DNA of 64,000 nucleotides, from contig JBAMMC010000033.1 in assembly GCA_039793985.1 (NCBI GenBank), positions 15,631 to 79,630 of the forward strand, in the 5' to 3' direction. The position numbers were made by a program, and so were the translations under genes. The notes beneath the pieces were generated by a model that did not search any database, had not been told where the DNA came from, and was given only the letters and a program-made list of their open reading frames with translations. This DNA is from ARK-14 sp002899805 (GTDB taxonomy: Archaea > Thermoproteota > Thermoprotei_A > Sulfolobales > Fervidicoccaceae). Shown piece after piece: positions 24,278 to 33,281 of this stretch (position 1 is its first letter; each line of letters begins with the position of its first letter).

Positions 24278-26019
24278 GCAGAGATTTATTCACATTAGAG
24301 ATACTTAAGAGGAACCTTGTTGTTGCCGCCGAGGAAATGTTTTACGCTTTTGGTAGAACAGCTATGAGCCCTGTTATATACGAAGTTCTCGATTATGCGG
24401 TAGGGATCGCTGATACAAGAGGTGAGCTCATAGCTCAAGCTCCCGGCGTTCCTGGATTTTCCGGAGTACTGGATTTCGTGGCAAAAGAGGTACTTCAGAA
24501 GTTTGGGGGAGATCTGAAAGAGGGAGATATAATAGCAAGCAACGTGCCATATACTTCAGGAACTCACCTCAACGATGTCTCATTAGCTATGCCTGTTTTC
24601 CATAAAGATGAGCTAGTTGCGATAGTGCTCAATAAGGGACACTGGAGTGAAGTGGGGGGAATGCATTTCGGGAGCTGGACAAGCGACAGTACTGAAATAT
24701 ACCAAGAGGGGATCCTCCTTCCAGCTATAAAAATATACTCAGAAGGGAAGCCAAATAAAGATGTTTTGGATGTGATTCTCACAAACAACAGGCTACCTAG
24801 GCTAACGAAGGGAGATATGGAAGCCCAGATCGCAAGCATGAAGGTAGCTGCAAGGAGAATAAAGACTCTTATTGAAAAGTACGGTCTAGATCTAGTGAAG
24901 CTTGCTATGGAGAAAATAATATTTGATGGAGAGAAGGCAGCAAGGCTGCGGTTAAAGGAGCTTCCAAAGGGAACATTTGAGGCTGAAGATTACATAGATG
25001 ATGATGGTTTTGGAAACAGCGAAGTATTCGTGAAAGTAAAAGTCATAATCGATGATGAAAACTTCGTTGCTGATTTCACTGGGAGCAGCCCCCAGGTGAG
25101 GGGATCCATAAATAGTCCCTTGCCTGCGACGGTTTCTGGAGTGAGAGAGACTTATATGGCAGTAACGGATCCTCATGCTGAACCCAATGGGGGCTTTTTC
25201 AGACCTGTGAAAGTTATTGCTCCGCAGGGTAGCATTTTCAATCCAATGCCTCCAGCTCCAACTTCGACATATTGGGAGAGCATGGCATATGCGACGGACC
25301 TCGTCTGGAAGGCGCTTGCTCCTCATGTTCCCCAAAGGCTTTCGGCAGGTCACTTCCTATCGATACTCGCAACTATACTCGGTGGAATAGATGATAGGAC
25401 AGGTGAACCATACGCTATAGTTGAACCTCAGCCTGGAGGTTGGGGAGGTTGGGAGGGCAGCGATGGAGAGAGCGGTCTAGTAGCATGTGGTGATGGTGAG
25501 ACCTACATAGCAAGCAATGAAGTCTATGAAAGGAGGCTACCAGTGAGAGTTGAGAGATTCGAACTCAATGTGGTCGATGGAACGGGGCACGGAAAGTTTC
25601 GCGGTGGTTTCGGGGTGAGAAAGGACTACAGGGTACTATCATCCAAAGCTTACCTTACACTATCGATAGGCAGGAGCAAATTCCCTCCTTGGGGTGTGAA
25701 TGGCGGGATGCCGGGGACGCCCAACTACGCAATAATATCCAAAAAAGATGGTACGGAAATGAAAGTTAGGAGGATAGCAAACTATGAGATGTTGAGGGGC
25801 GATGTAGTCAGTATTAGAAGTGGCGGGGGCGGAGGATGGGGAGATCCCCTTGAGAGAGATCCGAGACTTGTAGCTTGGGATGTCAAGAACGAGTACATTA
25901 CTCTTCAGCAGGCAAAGGAGATATACGGTGTAGTTATCAGGCCAGATACGCTGGAAGTGGAATGGAATGAGACTCATGCGTTGAGGGAAGAGCTCAGGAA
26001 GAAAAGGGGGAGAAAGTGA
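24274..26019 (+). CDS. hyuB: Hydantoinase/oxoprolinase B subunit (HyuB)
   Basis: Partner of HyuA. Family landmarks are VIYEVLDYAVGIAD, GDIIASNVPYTSGTHLND, FTGSSPQVRGSINSP, GGWGGWEGSDGESG and the C-terminal glycine run RSGGGGGWGDPLERDP. ATG 24274 overlaps the hyuA stop (ATGA) and has a GGTGG Shine-Dalgarno, so it is preferred over GTG 24265. Length is 582 residues. Together with HyuA it should form the ATP-dependent hydrolase. The stop overlaps the start of the permease gene (GTGA), so catabolism and transport are tightly coupled. Confidence 0.92.
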   Translation: MSRDLFTLEILKRNLVVAAEEMFYAFGRTAMSPVIYEVLDYAVGIADTRGELIAQAPGVPGFSGVLDFVAKEVLQKFGGDLKEGDIIASNVPYTSGTHLNDVSLAMPVFHKDELVAIVLNKGHWSEVGGMHFGSWTSDSTEIYQEGILLPAIKIYSEGKPNKDVLDVILTNNRLPRLTKGDMEAQIASMKVAARRIKTLIEKYGLDLVKLAMEKIIFDGEKAARLRLKELPKGTFEAEDYIDDDGFGNSEVFVKVKVIIDDENFVADFTGSSPQVRGSINSPLPATVSGVRETYMAVTDPHAEPNGGFFRPVKVIAPQGSIFNPMPPAPTSTYWESMAYATDLVWKALAPHVPQRLSAGHFLSILATILGGIDDRTGEPYAIVEPQPGGWGGWEGSDGESGLVACGDGETYIASNEVYERRLPVRVERFELNVVDGTGHGKFRGGFGVRKDYRVLSSKAYLTLSIGRSKFPPWGVNGGMPGTPNYAIISKKDGTEMKVRRIANYEMLRGDVVSIRSGGGGGWGDPLERDPRLVAWDVKNEYITLQQAKEIYGVVIRPDTLEVEWNETHALREELRKKRGRK

Positions 26020-27041
26020 GCTGGGGAAAATATCTGACTAAAAGGATCCTCAGTCTAGCGTTTGTTCTACTAGGTCTCTCTATACTGATCTTCATTATAT
26101 CAAGGATACTTCCCGGCGATCCAGCAAGGCTCGCCCTTGGTCCGAGAGCGAGCCAAGAAGCAGTTGATGCTTTGAGAAAGCAATTGCATTTAGACCAGCC
26201 TTATCTCATCCAGTATTTTTATTGGCTTAAGGATGCTGTGACGGGAAAGCTCGGGCAATCTCTCTATACATACAGAGATGTATCACAGGATATCAGAGAG
26301 TTCTTCCCTGCAACGCTAGAATTGGTACTATATGCCGCGATATTTGATGCAATCGTAGCAATACCATTCGGAGTCCTCGCTGGAAGACATGCCGGAAAAA
26401 TTGTAGACCATGTAACGAGGGTGTTATCATACATCAGCGTCGCGGTTCCTAGCTTTGTATTTGCAATATTACTTCAACTTATATTTTCCTATTATTTGAA
26501 TATGCTGCCAGCTTATGGGAGACTTTCCGATAATATCTCCCCCCCTCCTACGATCACCGGTCTCATTACAATAGATTCGTTGATCACCGGAAATTTCTCT
26601 GCGTTCTTCGATGCTCTCAAACACTTATTGCTCCCAAGTTTCGCACTAGCATTGGGCATGATAGGACAGGAAGCTAGGATAACGAGATCCAGCATCTTGG
26701 AAAATTCTAAGAAGGAATTCATTGTCAATATGGAGAGCCATGGTATTTCTGAGAGGAAAATAATGTTCAAGTACCTTCTTAAGCCTAGCCTAATACCTAC
26801 GATCTCTGTATTCGGACTCGATATCGCTGGAACGCTCGCCAATGCTTTCCTCGTCGAGACGATTTTCAACTGGCCAGGTTTCTCCAAATATGGAGTTAAT
26901 GTGATGCTCAGAAAGGATCTCAATGGAATTGTCGGTGTTGTTATGATGGTAGGACTCACCTTCGCGGTCATCAATCTCATAGTTGACTTGGTTGTAGCAT
27001 ACCTAGATCCAAGAATCCGCTATTCTGTGGAGGGGAAATGA
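26016..27041 (+). CDS. dppB: Dipeptide-type ABC permease, DppB family
   Basis: 341-residue membrane subunit with six predicted helices. The N-terminal segment YLTKRILSLAFVLLGLSILIF and the periplasmic loop ISRILPGDPARLALG are typical of DppB/OppB. The EAA loop that contacts the ATPase is at about 220-245 (ARITRSSILENSKKEF), and VETIFNWPGFSKYGV is the C-terminal family signature. GTG 26016 overlaps the hyuB stop. It pairs with the DppC subunit immediately downstream. Confidence 0.92.
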   Translation: MSWGKYLTKRILSLAFVLLGLSILIFIISRILPGDPARLALGPRASQEAVDALRKQLHLDQPYLIQYFYWLKDAVTGKLGQSLYTYRDVSQDIREFFPATLELVLYAAIFDAIVAIPFGVLAGRHAGKIVDHVTRVLSYISVAVPSFVFAILLQLIFSYYLNMLPAYGRLSDNISPPPTITGLITIDSLITGNFSAFFDALKHLLLPSFALALGMIGQEARITRSSILENSKKEFIVNMESHGISERKIMFKYLLKPSLIPTISVFGLDIAGTLANAFLVETIFNWPGFSKYGVNVMLRKDLNGIVGVVMMVGLTFAVINLIVDLVVAYLDPRIRYSVEGK

Positions 27042-27044
27042 AGC

Positions 27045-27932
27045 TTGGGGCTCGATGATATCATTTTAGGTAAGATCGGGGCAGAGAGGAGGGAGGAGCT
27101 GAGGAGAAGGTGGTATAAGTTCAAAAGCAATCCACTTTCAATGATTGGTCTTGCTATCGTTCTTTCGGTAGTTTTCGGGGCCGTATTCGCTCCATATATA
27201 ATACCATATCCTGAGAGTGTTGGGCTATATATGAATTTTACACAGGCATTTCAGCCTCCAAGCTTGAATCATCCCTTTGGGACCGATTCGTATGGAAGAG
27301 ATGTATTCAGCAGGACAATCTACGGGTTCCGGTATAGCCTTCTATTAGCTGCCGTCGTCCTGAGCATAGTCGTTCTTCCAGGAACTCTGCTTGGAATGAT
27401 AGCGGGTTATTATAGGGATACCAAAATAGAGGTTGCGATAATGAGACTTACGGATATCTTTCTTGGAGTCCCACCTCTTATATTAGCACTCTCGATCGCC
27501 AGTGTCCTTTCTCCCAACTTGATAAACTCCATGATAGCGATAACACTTATGTGGTGGCCATGGTACACTAGACTTGCCTATAGTTCTACAAGTTCAGTGG
27601 TGAACGAACCTTTCATAAAAGCAGCTCAGCTCATAGGGGCAAGCCTTAAACACATCCTTTTCAAAGAAATAGCCCCTAATATCATGGGGAGCATTCTCAC
27701 CAAGATGACGTTAGATGTAGGATGGGTCATCCTCATAGGAGCTAGCTTGAGCTTTCTGGGACTTGGAGCTCAACCCCCAACTCCGGATCTGGGAACGATG
27801 GTTGCTGAGGGGGCGAAATATCTTCCCTACTACTGGTGGGTCACACTTTTCCCAGCTGGGGCTATCGTTTACATAATATTAGGATTCAACTTGCTAGGTG
27901 ATGGAATAAGAGATGCGCTTTCCAGTGACTAA
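27045..27932 (+). CDS. dppC: Dipeptide-type ABC permease, DppC family
   Basis: 295 residues. It begins with the cytoplasmic N-terminal stretch and FKSNPLSMIGLAIVL seen in DppC/OppC, then the extracytoplasmic FGTDSYGRDVFSRTIYG signature, five to six helices, and SLSFLGLGAQPPTPDLGTMV near the C-terminus. The EAA-like loop is about 185-205 (FIKAAQLIGASLKHILF). TTG 27045 follows dppB by three bases, with a GAGGGG Shine-Dalgarno inside dppB. Confidence 0.92.
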   Translation: MGLDDIILGKIGAERREELRRRWYKFKSNPLSMIGLAIVLSVVFGAVFAPYIIPYPESVGLYMNFTQAFQPPSLNHPFGTDSYGRDVFSRTIYGFRYSLLLAAVVLSIVVLPGTLLGMIAGYYRDTKIEVAIMRLTDIFLGVPPLILALSIASVLSPNLINSMIAITLMWWPWYTRLAYSSTSSVVNEPFIKAAQLIGASLKHILFKEIAPNIMGSILTKMTLDVGWVILIGASLSFLGLGAQPPTPDLGTMVAEGAKYLPYYWWVTLFPAGAIVYIILGFNLLGDGIRDALSSD

Positions 27933-27942
27933 GGTGAGTTAG

Positions 27943-28932
27943 TTGAATGCCCCTTTGCTACAAATAAATGGATTGCATGTAGCTTACAAGGTTTATGGTA
28001 CAAGGCATCATGTCCTCAATGGAATAAGCATCTCTGTAGAAAAGGGAGAGAAAGTTGGAATAATAGGGGAAAGCGGTTGCGGAAAAACAACTACATTGAA
28101 GTCGGTCTTGAGAATCCTTCCCTCGAACGCTCTTATAGAGGGAGGAGAGATCCTGTACGACTCGAAAAACGTGCTGAAAATGGATGGAAATGAATTGAGG
28201 AAACTGAGAAGAACAAAGGTCTCCATGATATTTCAAGATCCCACCGCTGCCCTCAACCCAGTTTTCAAAATTGGGGAACAACTTTTCGACATAATTAGAG
28301 CAAAATATGAAGACGGAGGTAGAAGTCTTACTAACAAAGAAATAAGAGAAGAGGCTGAAATGCTCATAAGGCAAGTTATGCTTCCAGAACCAGAAAGGAT
28401 TTTGAGTAGCTATCCCTTTCAGCTTAGCGGAGGAATGAGACAGAGGGTCATGATTGCTATGGCTCTCGCTAGTGCGAGCGAACTGCTGCTTGCTGATGAG
28501 CCGACTACTAACCTTGATGTAACAATCCAGGACCAAATACTCAGATTAATAGACAGGATAGTCAACGAGAAGAAGTTGTCTATCGTTCTCGTTTCCCATG
28601 CTCTTGGTGCGGTGAGAAAAATGGTCAATAGAGTTTATGTGATGTACGCAGGAACTATAGTCGAAGAGGGGAGAACGCGAGATGTATTCGAGAATCCTCT
28701 TCATCCATATACAAAAATGCTATTGGCAAGCGCTCCAAAGTTGACCGGCGAAGGTATATCAGAGGGGATCCCAGGTAGGATCCCTGATTACAGCTCCCCT
28801 CCTCCTGGATGCAGGTTCCATCCGAGATGCCCAAGCGCTACTCCAGCCTGCAGATTCAAAGCACCAAAGATGGTCGAAGTGGAGCCAAATCACAGGGTAG
28901 CTTGCTATTTATACTCAATGCGCGGTGAATAG
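27943..28932 (+). CDS. dppD: Dipeptide-type ABC ATPase, DppD family
   Basis: 329 residues. Walker A GESGCGKTT (about 40-48), Q-loop IFQDPTAALNPVF, signature LSGGMRQRVMIAMAL, Walker B LLLADEPTTNLDV and the switch His in LVSHALG are present. The C-terminal oligopeptide/dipeptide domain carries the cysteine cluster GCRFHPRCPSATPAC, which in relatives can hold an Fe-S cluster. TTG 27943 has an AGGTGAG Shine-Dalgarno. It forms a heterodimer with DppF. Confidence 0.94.
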   Translation: MNAPLLQINGLHVAYKVYGTRHHVLNGISISVEKGEKVGIIGESGCGKTTTLKSVLRILPSNALIEGGEILYDSKNVLKMDGNELRKLRRTKVSMIFQDPTAALNPVFKIGEQLFDIIRAKYEDGGRSLTNKEIREEAEMLIRQVMLPEPERILSSYPFQLSGGMRQRVMIAMALASASELLLADEPTTNLDVTIQDQILRLIDRIVNEKKLSIVLVSHALGAVRKMVNRVYVMYAGTIVEEGRTRDVFENPLHPYTKMLLASAPKLTGEGISEGIPGRIPDYSSPPPGCRFHPRCPSATPACRFKAPKMVEVEPNHRVACYLYSMRGE

Positions 28933-28934
28933 AA

Positions 28935-29912
28935 GTGAGTGAGATTCTCAGGGTAGAGTTTCTAACAAAACACTTCAGGACCCCAAAAGGAATAGTTCAC
29001 GCTGTGGACGATATTTCTTTTGACGTCGCAAAAGGAAAGACTCTCGGACTTGTTGGGGAGAGCGGTTCAGGAAAGAGCACGACTGGACATATGATAGCAG
29101 GGATTTATTCGCCCACGAAAGGAAAGATATACTTCGACGGGATTGATATCAGTTTCGATTATAGAGAGAGACCTCTTTCAATTAAGAAGAAGATAGGTAT
29201 GGTATTTCAGGATCCTAGTACAAGTCTAAATCCAAAGCAAACGATCGAGGAGATCATTTCCCTTCCTTTGAAAGTTCATATGAAAGTGAAGAACTACGAA
29301 GAATTGAGGCAGAAGATAAAAGAGCTTCTGGAAAAAGTTCAGCTTCCTTCTGAGTTCATAAATAGATATCCTAGAGATTTAGGAGGGGGAGAGAGACAAC
29401 TTGTAGCAATCGCCAGAGCCCTCGCCAGTGAGCCAGAGCTAATAGTACTTGACGAGCCGACTTCAGCCCTAGATGTAAGCGTTCAGGCGAAGATAATAAC
29501 GACATTGAAGAAACTCCAGAGGGATTTGGGACTCACCTATGTTTTTATAACGCATGACTTGAGCCTGATGAGAAATGTAGCTGACGAAGTCGCGATAATG
29601 TATTTGGGAAAAATATATGAGATGGCTGGAGCTGAGAATTTCTTCCGCAATCCACTGCACCCCTATACAATGATGTTGCTCTCATCTATTCCTACACTCA
29701 CGGAAGAGGAAGAGAGACTCAAGCCTAAAGGTATAGAGTCTAGAGGGGAGATACCAAGTGCTGTAAATCCTCCAAAAGGTTGCCGCTTTCACACAAGATG
29801 TCCATTTGCGAAGGAAGAGTGCAGAACAAAGGAACCAAAATTCGAAGATGTTGGTGGCAGAAAAGTTGCCTGCCACTTCTGGAAAGAAATAAGAGATTCG
29901 AGGATCTCCTAG
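28935..29912 (+). CDS. dppF: Dipeptide-type ABC ATPase, DppF family
   Basis: 325 residues with Walker A GESGSGKST, Q-loop FQDPSTSLNPKQT, signature LGGGERQLVAIARAL (Gly in place of the usual Ser), Walker B LIVLDEPTSALDV and switch His in FITHD. The C-terminal cluster GCRFHTRCPFAKEEC matches DppD. It starts at GTG 28935 two bases after dppD and closes the hyuAB-dppBCDF operon. The LGGGE variant of the ABC signature is unusual but tolerated in some ABC ATPases. Confidence 0.93.
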   Translation: MSEILRVEFLTKHFRTPKGIVHAVDDISFDVAKGKTLGLVGESGSGKSTTGHMIAGIYSPTKGKIYFDGIDISFDYRERPLSIKKKIGMVFQDPSTSLNPKQTIEEIISLPLKVHMKVKNYEELRQKIKELLEKVQLPSEFINRYPRDLGGGERQLVAIARALASEPELIVLDEPTSALDVSVQAKIITTLKKLQRDLGLTYVFITHDLSLMRNVADEVAIMYLGKIYEMAGAENFFRNPLHPYTMMLLSSIPTLTEEEERLKPKGIESRGEIPSAVNPPKGCRFHTRCPFAKEECRTKEPKFEDVGGRKVACHFWKEIRDSRIS

Positions 29913-29970
29913 CATCCTTTTAATGGATGTGCTTCTTCCATTTTCAATTTTTGTTTCACTGGTTGAAATG

Positions 29971-30756
29971 TTAGAAGTAGACTACCCGTACTTTTTTGCT
30001 TTGAGCGAACCTTTCAATAGTGTCTTTAAAGCTCCTGTTGCCTGCTTTTTTCTCAACATACACAGCTTCTATTCCTTCGTAGTTCTTATCAAACATCTGC
30101 AATAGAACTTTCTCGCTTATTCCTTCTTTCAGAGCATACTTTGGAGCTATATGCCCAAAACAGACATCTCTATCAAAAGTTAACTCGGAATGCCTTTCAC
30201 TGTAATGGCCTCCTCCAAATCCTATGGATTTCTCGCAAATTGGAAGCTTGTTTTCTGTGAGGAGGAGGTGAGCTTCAAATATAACCTCAGCTACAAGCTC
30301 GTGGAGATCTTCTCTCTTCCACATTTCCTCATCGCTGCCAATTTCTATGAAGGAAATGGGCTTTGTAAGGCTACTCGGACCATGATGCGTTGCTTCATAT
30401 GACACCTTGAATTCTCCAAGAAGGTTCCTGGATTCAGCCTTTTCTTTCAGTTTCTTCAGAAGGAAACCGTTCAGCCTAGGAAAGCTCACAGATAGCTCTT
30501 CTCCTTTTCCTCCAAGCAGAGCCTGCTTTAGAAGGTTTCCAGTAGAATGTACAGTTAGGGAAGGTATTTTAGATTCGCTCCTATGTTTGGAGAGTACAAT
30601 GAATCCATCGTAGCCTCCGATTTCTTCTAGAAATTCGAACTCTACTACACTTTGAGGAAATCCCCGGACTAATTCCTCTCCAAGCATCTTTTTTAGTTTT
30701 CTAGCTATCCCGATACCAGCTAAATCCTTTTCGCTATAGACATAGAGCATTTTCAT
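29971..30756 (-). CDS. dtdA: D-aminoacyl-tRNA deacylase, DTD2/GEK1 family
   Basis: Removes D-amino acids wrongly attached to tRNA. The archaeal/plant family signatures LTVHSTGN, YEATHHGPSSL and GFGGGHYSERHSEL are all present, and the length (about 262 residues) fits. The frame opens at TTG 30804, but ATG 30756 has AGAGG eight bases upstream and gives the family-typical start MKMLYVYSEKDLAG. It converges on the dppF end with about 60 bases between. Confidence 0.93.
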   Translation of the reverse strand: MKMLYVYSEKDLAGIGIARKLKKMLGEELVRGFPQSVVEFEFLEEIGGYDGFIVLSKHRSESKIPSLTVHSTGNLLKQALLGGKGEELSVSFPRLNGFLLKKLKEKAESRNLLGEFKVSYEATHHGPSSLTKPISFIEIGSDEEMWKREDLHELVAEVIFEAHLLLTENKLPICEKSIGFGGGHYSERHSELTFDRDVCFGHIAPKYALKEGISEKVLLQMFDKNYEGIEAVYVEKKAGNRSFKDTIERFAQSKKVRVVYF

Positions 30757-30957
30757 TTCTTTCGCCTCTGGGAGATGCTCCACATCTCGAACTAAGCTCT
30801 TCAAGTTGGAATTAAAGAGTCTACAAATTAGATAATAAATGATTAAGAGAGAATATCATTAAAGATGAAGTTCGGCCTGTGTCTATGTGCTTAGGAATCC
30901 ACCGGACTCTAAAATCTTAGTCTAGGAAGCATAAATATATCGATTATTGCGTGAGGG

Positions 30958-31884
30958 ATGATGATAGAAGGGTTTATCGGTAGATATGGTGGAGCATATT
31001 GGATTGTTAGGAGTATTTATAACGTGGATAATAGAGTACTCGCCCTTCCTCGATATGTATGGAGAGATGGAAAGCTTTTAACAATAAAAGAACCAGAGGA
31101 ATCTATCGAAATCGCTGAACTAGCTGGAGAAGACATTGTTAGTTATTCGGAATGCTTCGGAAGAAGGGTTCCACTTTTGAAAAAAGAGTCCTTCGAAGAA
31201 GTTCTGGATCCAAGATTTGGACCGTTTAATCTCCGAGGAAGAGTTGGGGGAGTTGCTGTAGAGCTTGTAGAATTATTGAGAAATGAAACAGGTAGTGAGA
31301 ATGTTGGGATCACGGGGGGTCTATTATTGGGAAAACAGACAGAAGATATAGATCTCATCATTTATGGAAAGGACACTTGCGAAACGGCATATGAGATGCT
31401 TAAGAAGGGACAGATACTCAAAAGCTACTCGAAGAGTGAGGCTTTTGAACTAATACTGAGAAGAGGACAGAAATTAATTACAGAAGAGCTCATCGATAAA
31501 GAAGCACGTAAATCGTTGCAGGGTAAGTTCAGAGGAATTGATGTATATATCAGACTCGTGCCTGTACTACCAAACTCTCCAGTAGAATGCAAGAGGAGGG
31601 TCTTCAAGGTTGGAGGGGTCTGGAGATATGTAGAAGTGACAGATTCCAGTATGGGATATTTGTACCCATGCACTTATTCTGCCCTCGACCTGACAAGCGG
31701 TGAAGAAATAGTAATCTTTTCAGATAGAGGTAGATATTGTGAATTGCTAGATGATGGAGAGAAAGCTTATGTGAAGGGGGAAATGGAAATAATATACGAT
31801 GGATCTCAGAAAAAACTCGCTATCAATTTATGGAGCCAAGAACACTATTTGTTACCATCAAATACTCTTAGGTGGATGAAATGA
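30958..31884 (+). CDS. Predicted nucleotidyltransferase (COG1665-like)
   Basis: 308 residues. Residues about 115-135 contain GGLLLGKQTEDIDLIIYG, a polymerase-beta type nucleotidyltransferase centre (GG then DxD). Around it is an alpha/beta domain with a C-terminal beta-rich half. It fits an archaeal set of predicted nucleotidyltransferases of unknown substrate. ATG 30958 follows GAGGG directly and an ATGATG run leaves the exact start open by one codon. It is the first gene of a four-gene operon with ATGA-type overlaps, so its role is probably tied to the DUF447 and CitG-like proteins. Confidence 0.72.
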   Translation: MMIEGFIGRYGGAYWIVRSIYNVDNRVLALPRYVWRDGKLLTIKEPEESIEIAELAGEDIVSYSECFGRRVPLLKKESFEEVLDPRFGPFNLRGRVGGVAVELVELLRNETGSENVGITGGLLLGKQTEDIDLIIYGKDTCETAYEMLKKGQILKSYSKSEAFELILRRGQKLITEELIDKEARKSLQGKFRGIDVYIRLVPVLPNSPVECKRRVFKVGGVWRYVEVTDSSMGYLYPCTYSALDLTSGEEIVIFSDRGRYCELLDDGEKAYVKGEMEIIYDGSQKKLAINLWSQEHYLLPSNTLRWMK

Positions 31885-32483
31885 AAGTTGTTGAAAGAGG
31901 GCGATGGAGAAAGGAGCTTCTCGGGTCCTATGTAGAGTCTCTGGTAGTTTCAAAGTATTTGGAGAATATGCCTGCTTTCCTCGGAGTAAAGCTCACAACT
32001 GAAGACTCGGGCGTAGCATTTGTATATAAAGGAACACGTCTCCATTACCTCATGACAAGAGGTCTTTTCCGAGGTGAAAACCTGTTCTTAAATTTTACCC
32101 ATTCTTCTGAAGTGTTGATTAGAGCATTCATCGGAGAGGAAGTTAAAGTCAATTGGAATGAATTCCCGCCAAGAATAGAGGGAGCTCATCTCATTGTTAG
32201 AGCTTCTGTTGAAAAGCATGATAGTGGGGATCCAATAAAGGTCTATCTTAAACTGTACGAGGAATGGGTAGACGAAAGTTCCGTTTTCCCTCTTACCAGG
32301 GTCACCGGACTGGTTACAGAAGCCTTAGTAGAGCTAAGCAGACTCGGTATAGGAGACTCTGAAAATAGGGAGAGGAGCTTGAATTTTTTCAAAGAAAGGT
32401 TGATCAGAGTTTCTGGAAGAGAGGAGCTCCTCGAATTACTGAAAAAAGCTGAAGAGGAGGCAAGAAGCAAGTGGAAGGGATAG
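31881..32483 (+). CDS. DUF447-like protein
   Basis: About 200 residues, resembling archaeal DUF447 (COG2457). FLGVKLTTEDSG and the beta-strand-rich first 120 residues resemble a flavin-reductase-like split barrel, and the C-terminal ~70 residues are helical and charged. As I recall, DUF447 genes cluster with tetrahydromethanopterin-related genes in methanogens and methylotrophs, which would hint at a cofactor pathway; that link is not proven. ATG 31881 overlaps the upstream stop (ATGA) with AGGTGG ahead and is preferred to GTG 31872. Confidence 0.65.
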   Translation: MKVVERGRWRKELLGSYVESLVVSKYLENMPAFLGVKLTTEDSGVAFVYKGTRLHYLMTRGLFRGENLFLNFTHSSEVLIRAFIGEEVKVNWNEFPPRIEGAHLIVRASVEKHDSGDPIKVYLKLYEEWVDESSVFPLTRVTGLVTEALVELSRLGIGDSENRERSLNFFKERLIRVSGREELLELLKKAEEEARSKWKG

Positions 32484-33277
32484 AAAGAAGAGTCAGGAGA
32501 GCTATTGCTCTTGCTATAATGCTGGAGCCAACTGGATGGGGAATTTCCGGTAACGTCTCTAGAACTAGAGATCACCCAGACAAGACGATCCAAGATTATA
32601 TAGTTCTTGGATATGAGATGGGGAGCAAAGTTGTTGAAGTGGTCAAAAGAGAGAGGGGAGATGGTTCGGGCTTTCTGATTCTCGTTGAGGATATGATGAG
32701 GATGTTTCAAACCAACTTGGCTTTCGGTGAGATTTTCTTATTGTATTTGAACGCATTTGGAGCTATGAATGAGAAAAGCTTAGATATTGATACTGTAGCA
32801 GAAGGAGGAGCTAAGTTGCTCTTTTCCATGAAGTTAGAGAACTATATGAAAGCGCTCAGAGCATCATCTCCAAGTTTTATCGGGAGGTTCTCATCATCGT
32901 TGATCCCCTCCCTTACTCCTCCTCTCTCTAGAAACCGGATTGATGGGAGAGTTATGAACTTTCTCAGATTGAATCCATTCGACCCTGTCTCACTAGAAGC
33001 TTCAAGAGGTTTTCCCTTTTCAAGGTCGAATTCTAAGAGGCTTCTCAGCAACCTTTCCTGCAGAATTCCAAACTCAGAAGATATAGATTTCGTCTTCAGA
33101 AGAGCTTGTTGCACACATATCGATTTCTTGGTTTACAGGAAGAGAGGGATTGAAGCTGCTGAGCAGGCTTCAAAGGAGTGTTGTTTCGAAAAAACTGAGG
33201 AATCTATTGGCTCAATTTCCGACCTTGTCGCACTGACGCTCTTTTACTATTTTCTCAATTGCAGTGGGGGAAGTTAG
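32471..33277 (+). CDS. CitG/MdcB-like protein (triphosphoribosyl-dephospho-CoA synthase family)
   Basis: 268 residues, all-helical. GNVSRTRDHPDKTIQDYI matches the KPGNVxRxxDHxxT motif of CitG/MdcB, here with ISGNVSR instead of KPGNVSR. ETGSGFLILVEDMM-like GDGSGFLILVEDMMRMFQTN and NLAFGEIFLL match the following helices, where the family usually has TNxNxG. Bacterial relatives make the citrate-lyase prosthetic group. Archaeal ones occur without citrate lyase, and some cluster with methanopterin-related genes. It overlaps the DUF447 gene by 13 bases. Confidence 0.7.
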   Translation: MEGIERRVRRAIALAIMLEPTGWGISGNVSRTRDHPDKTIQDYIVLGYEMGSKVVEVVKRERGDGSGFLILVEDMMRMFQTNLAFGEIFLLYLNAFGAMNEKSLDIDTVAEGGAKLLFSMKLENYMKALRASSPSFIGRFSSSLIPSLTPPLSRNRIDGRVMNFLRLNPFDPVSLEASRGFPFSRSNSKRLLSNLSCRIPNSEDIDFVFRRACCTHIDFLVYRKRGIEAAEQASKECCFEKTEESIGSISDLVALTLFYYFLNCSGGS

Positions 33278-33281
33278 AGAA

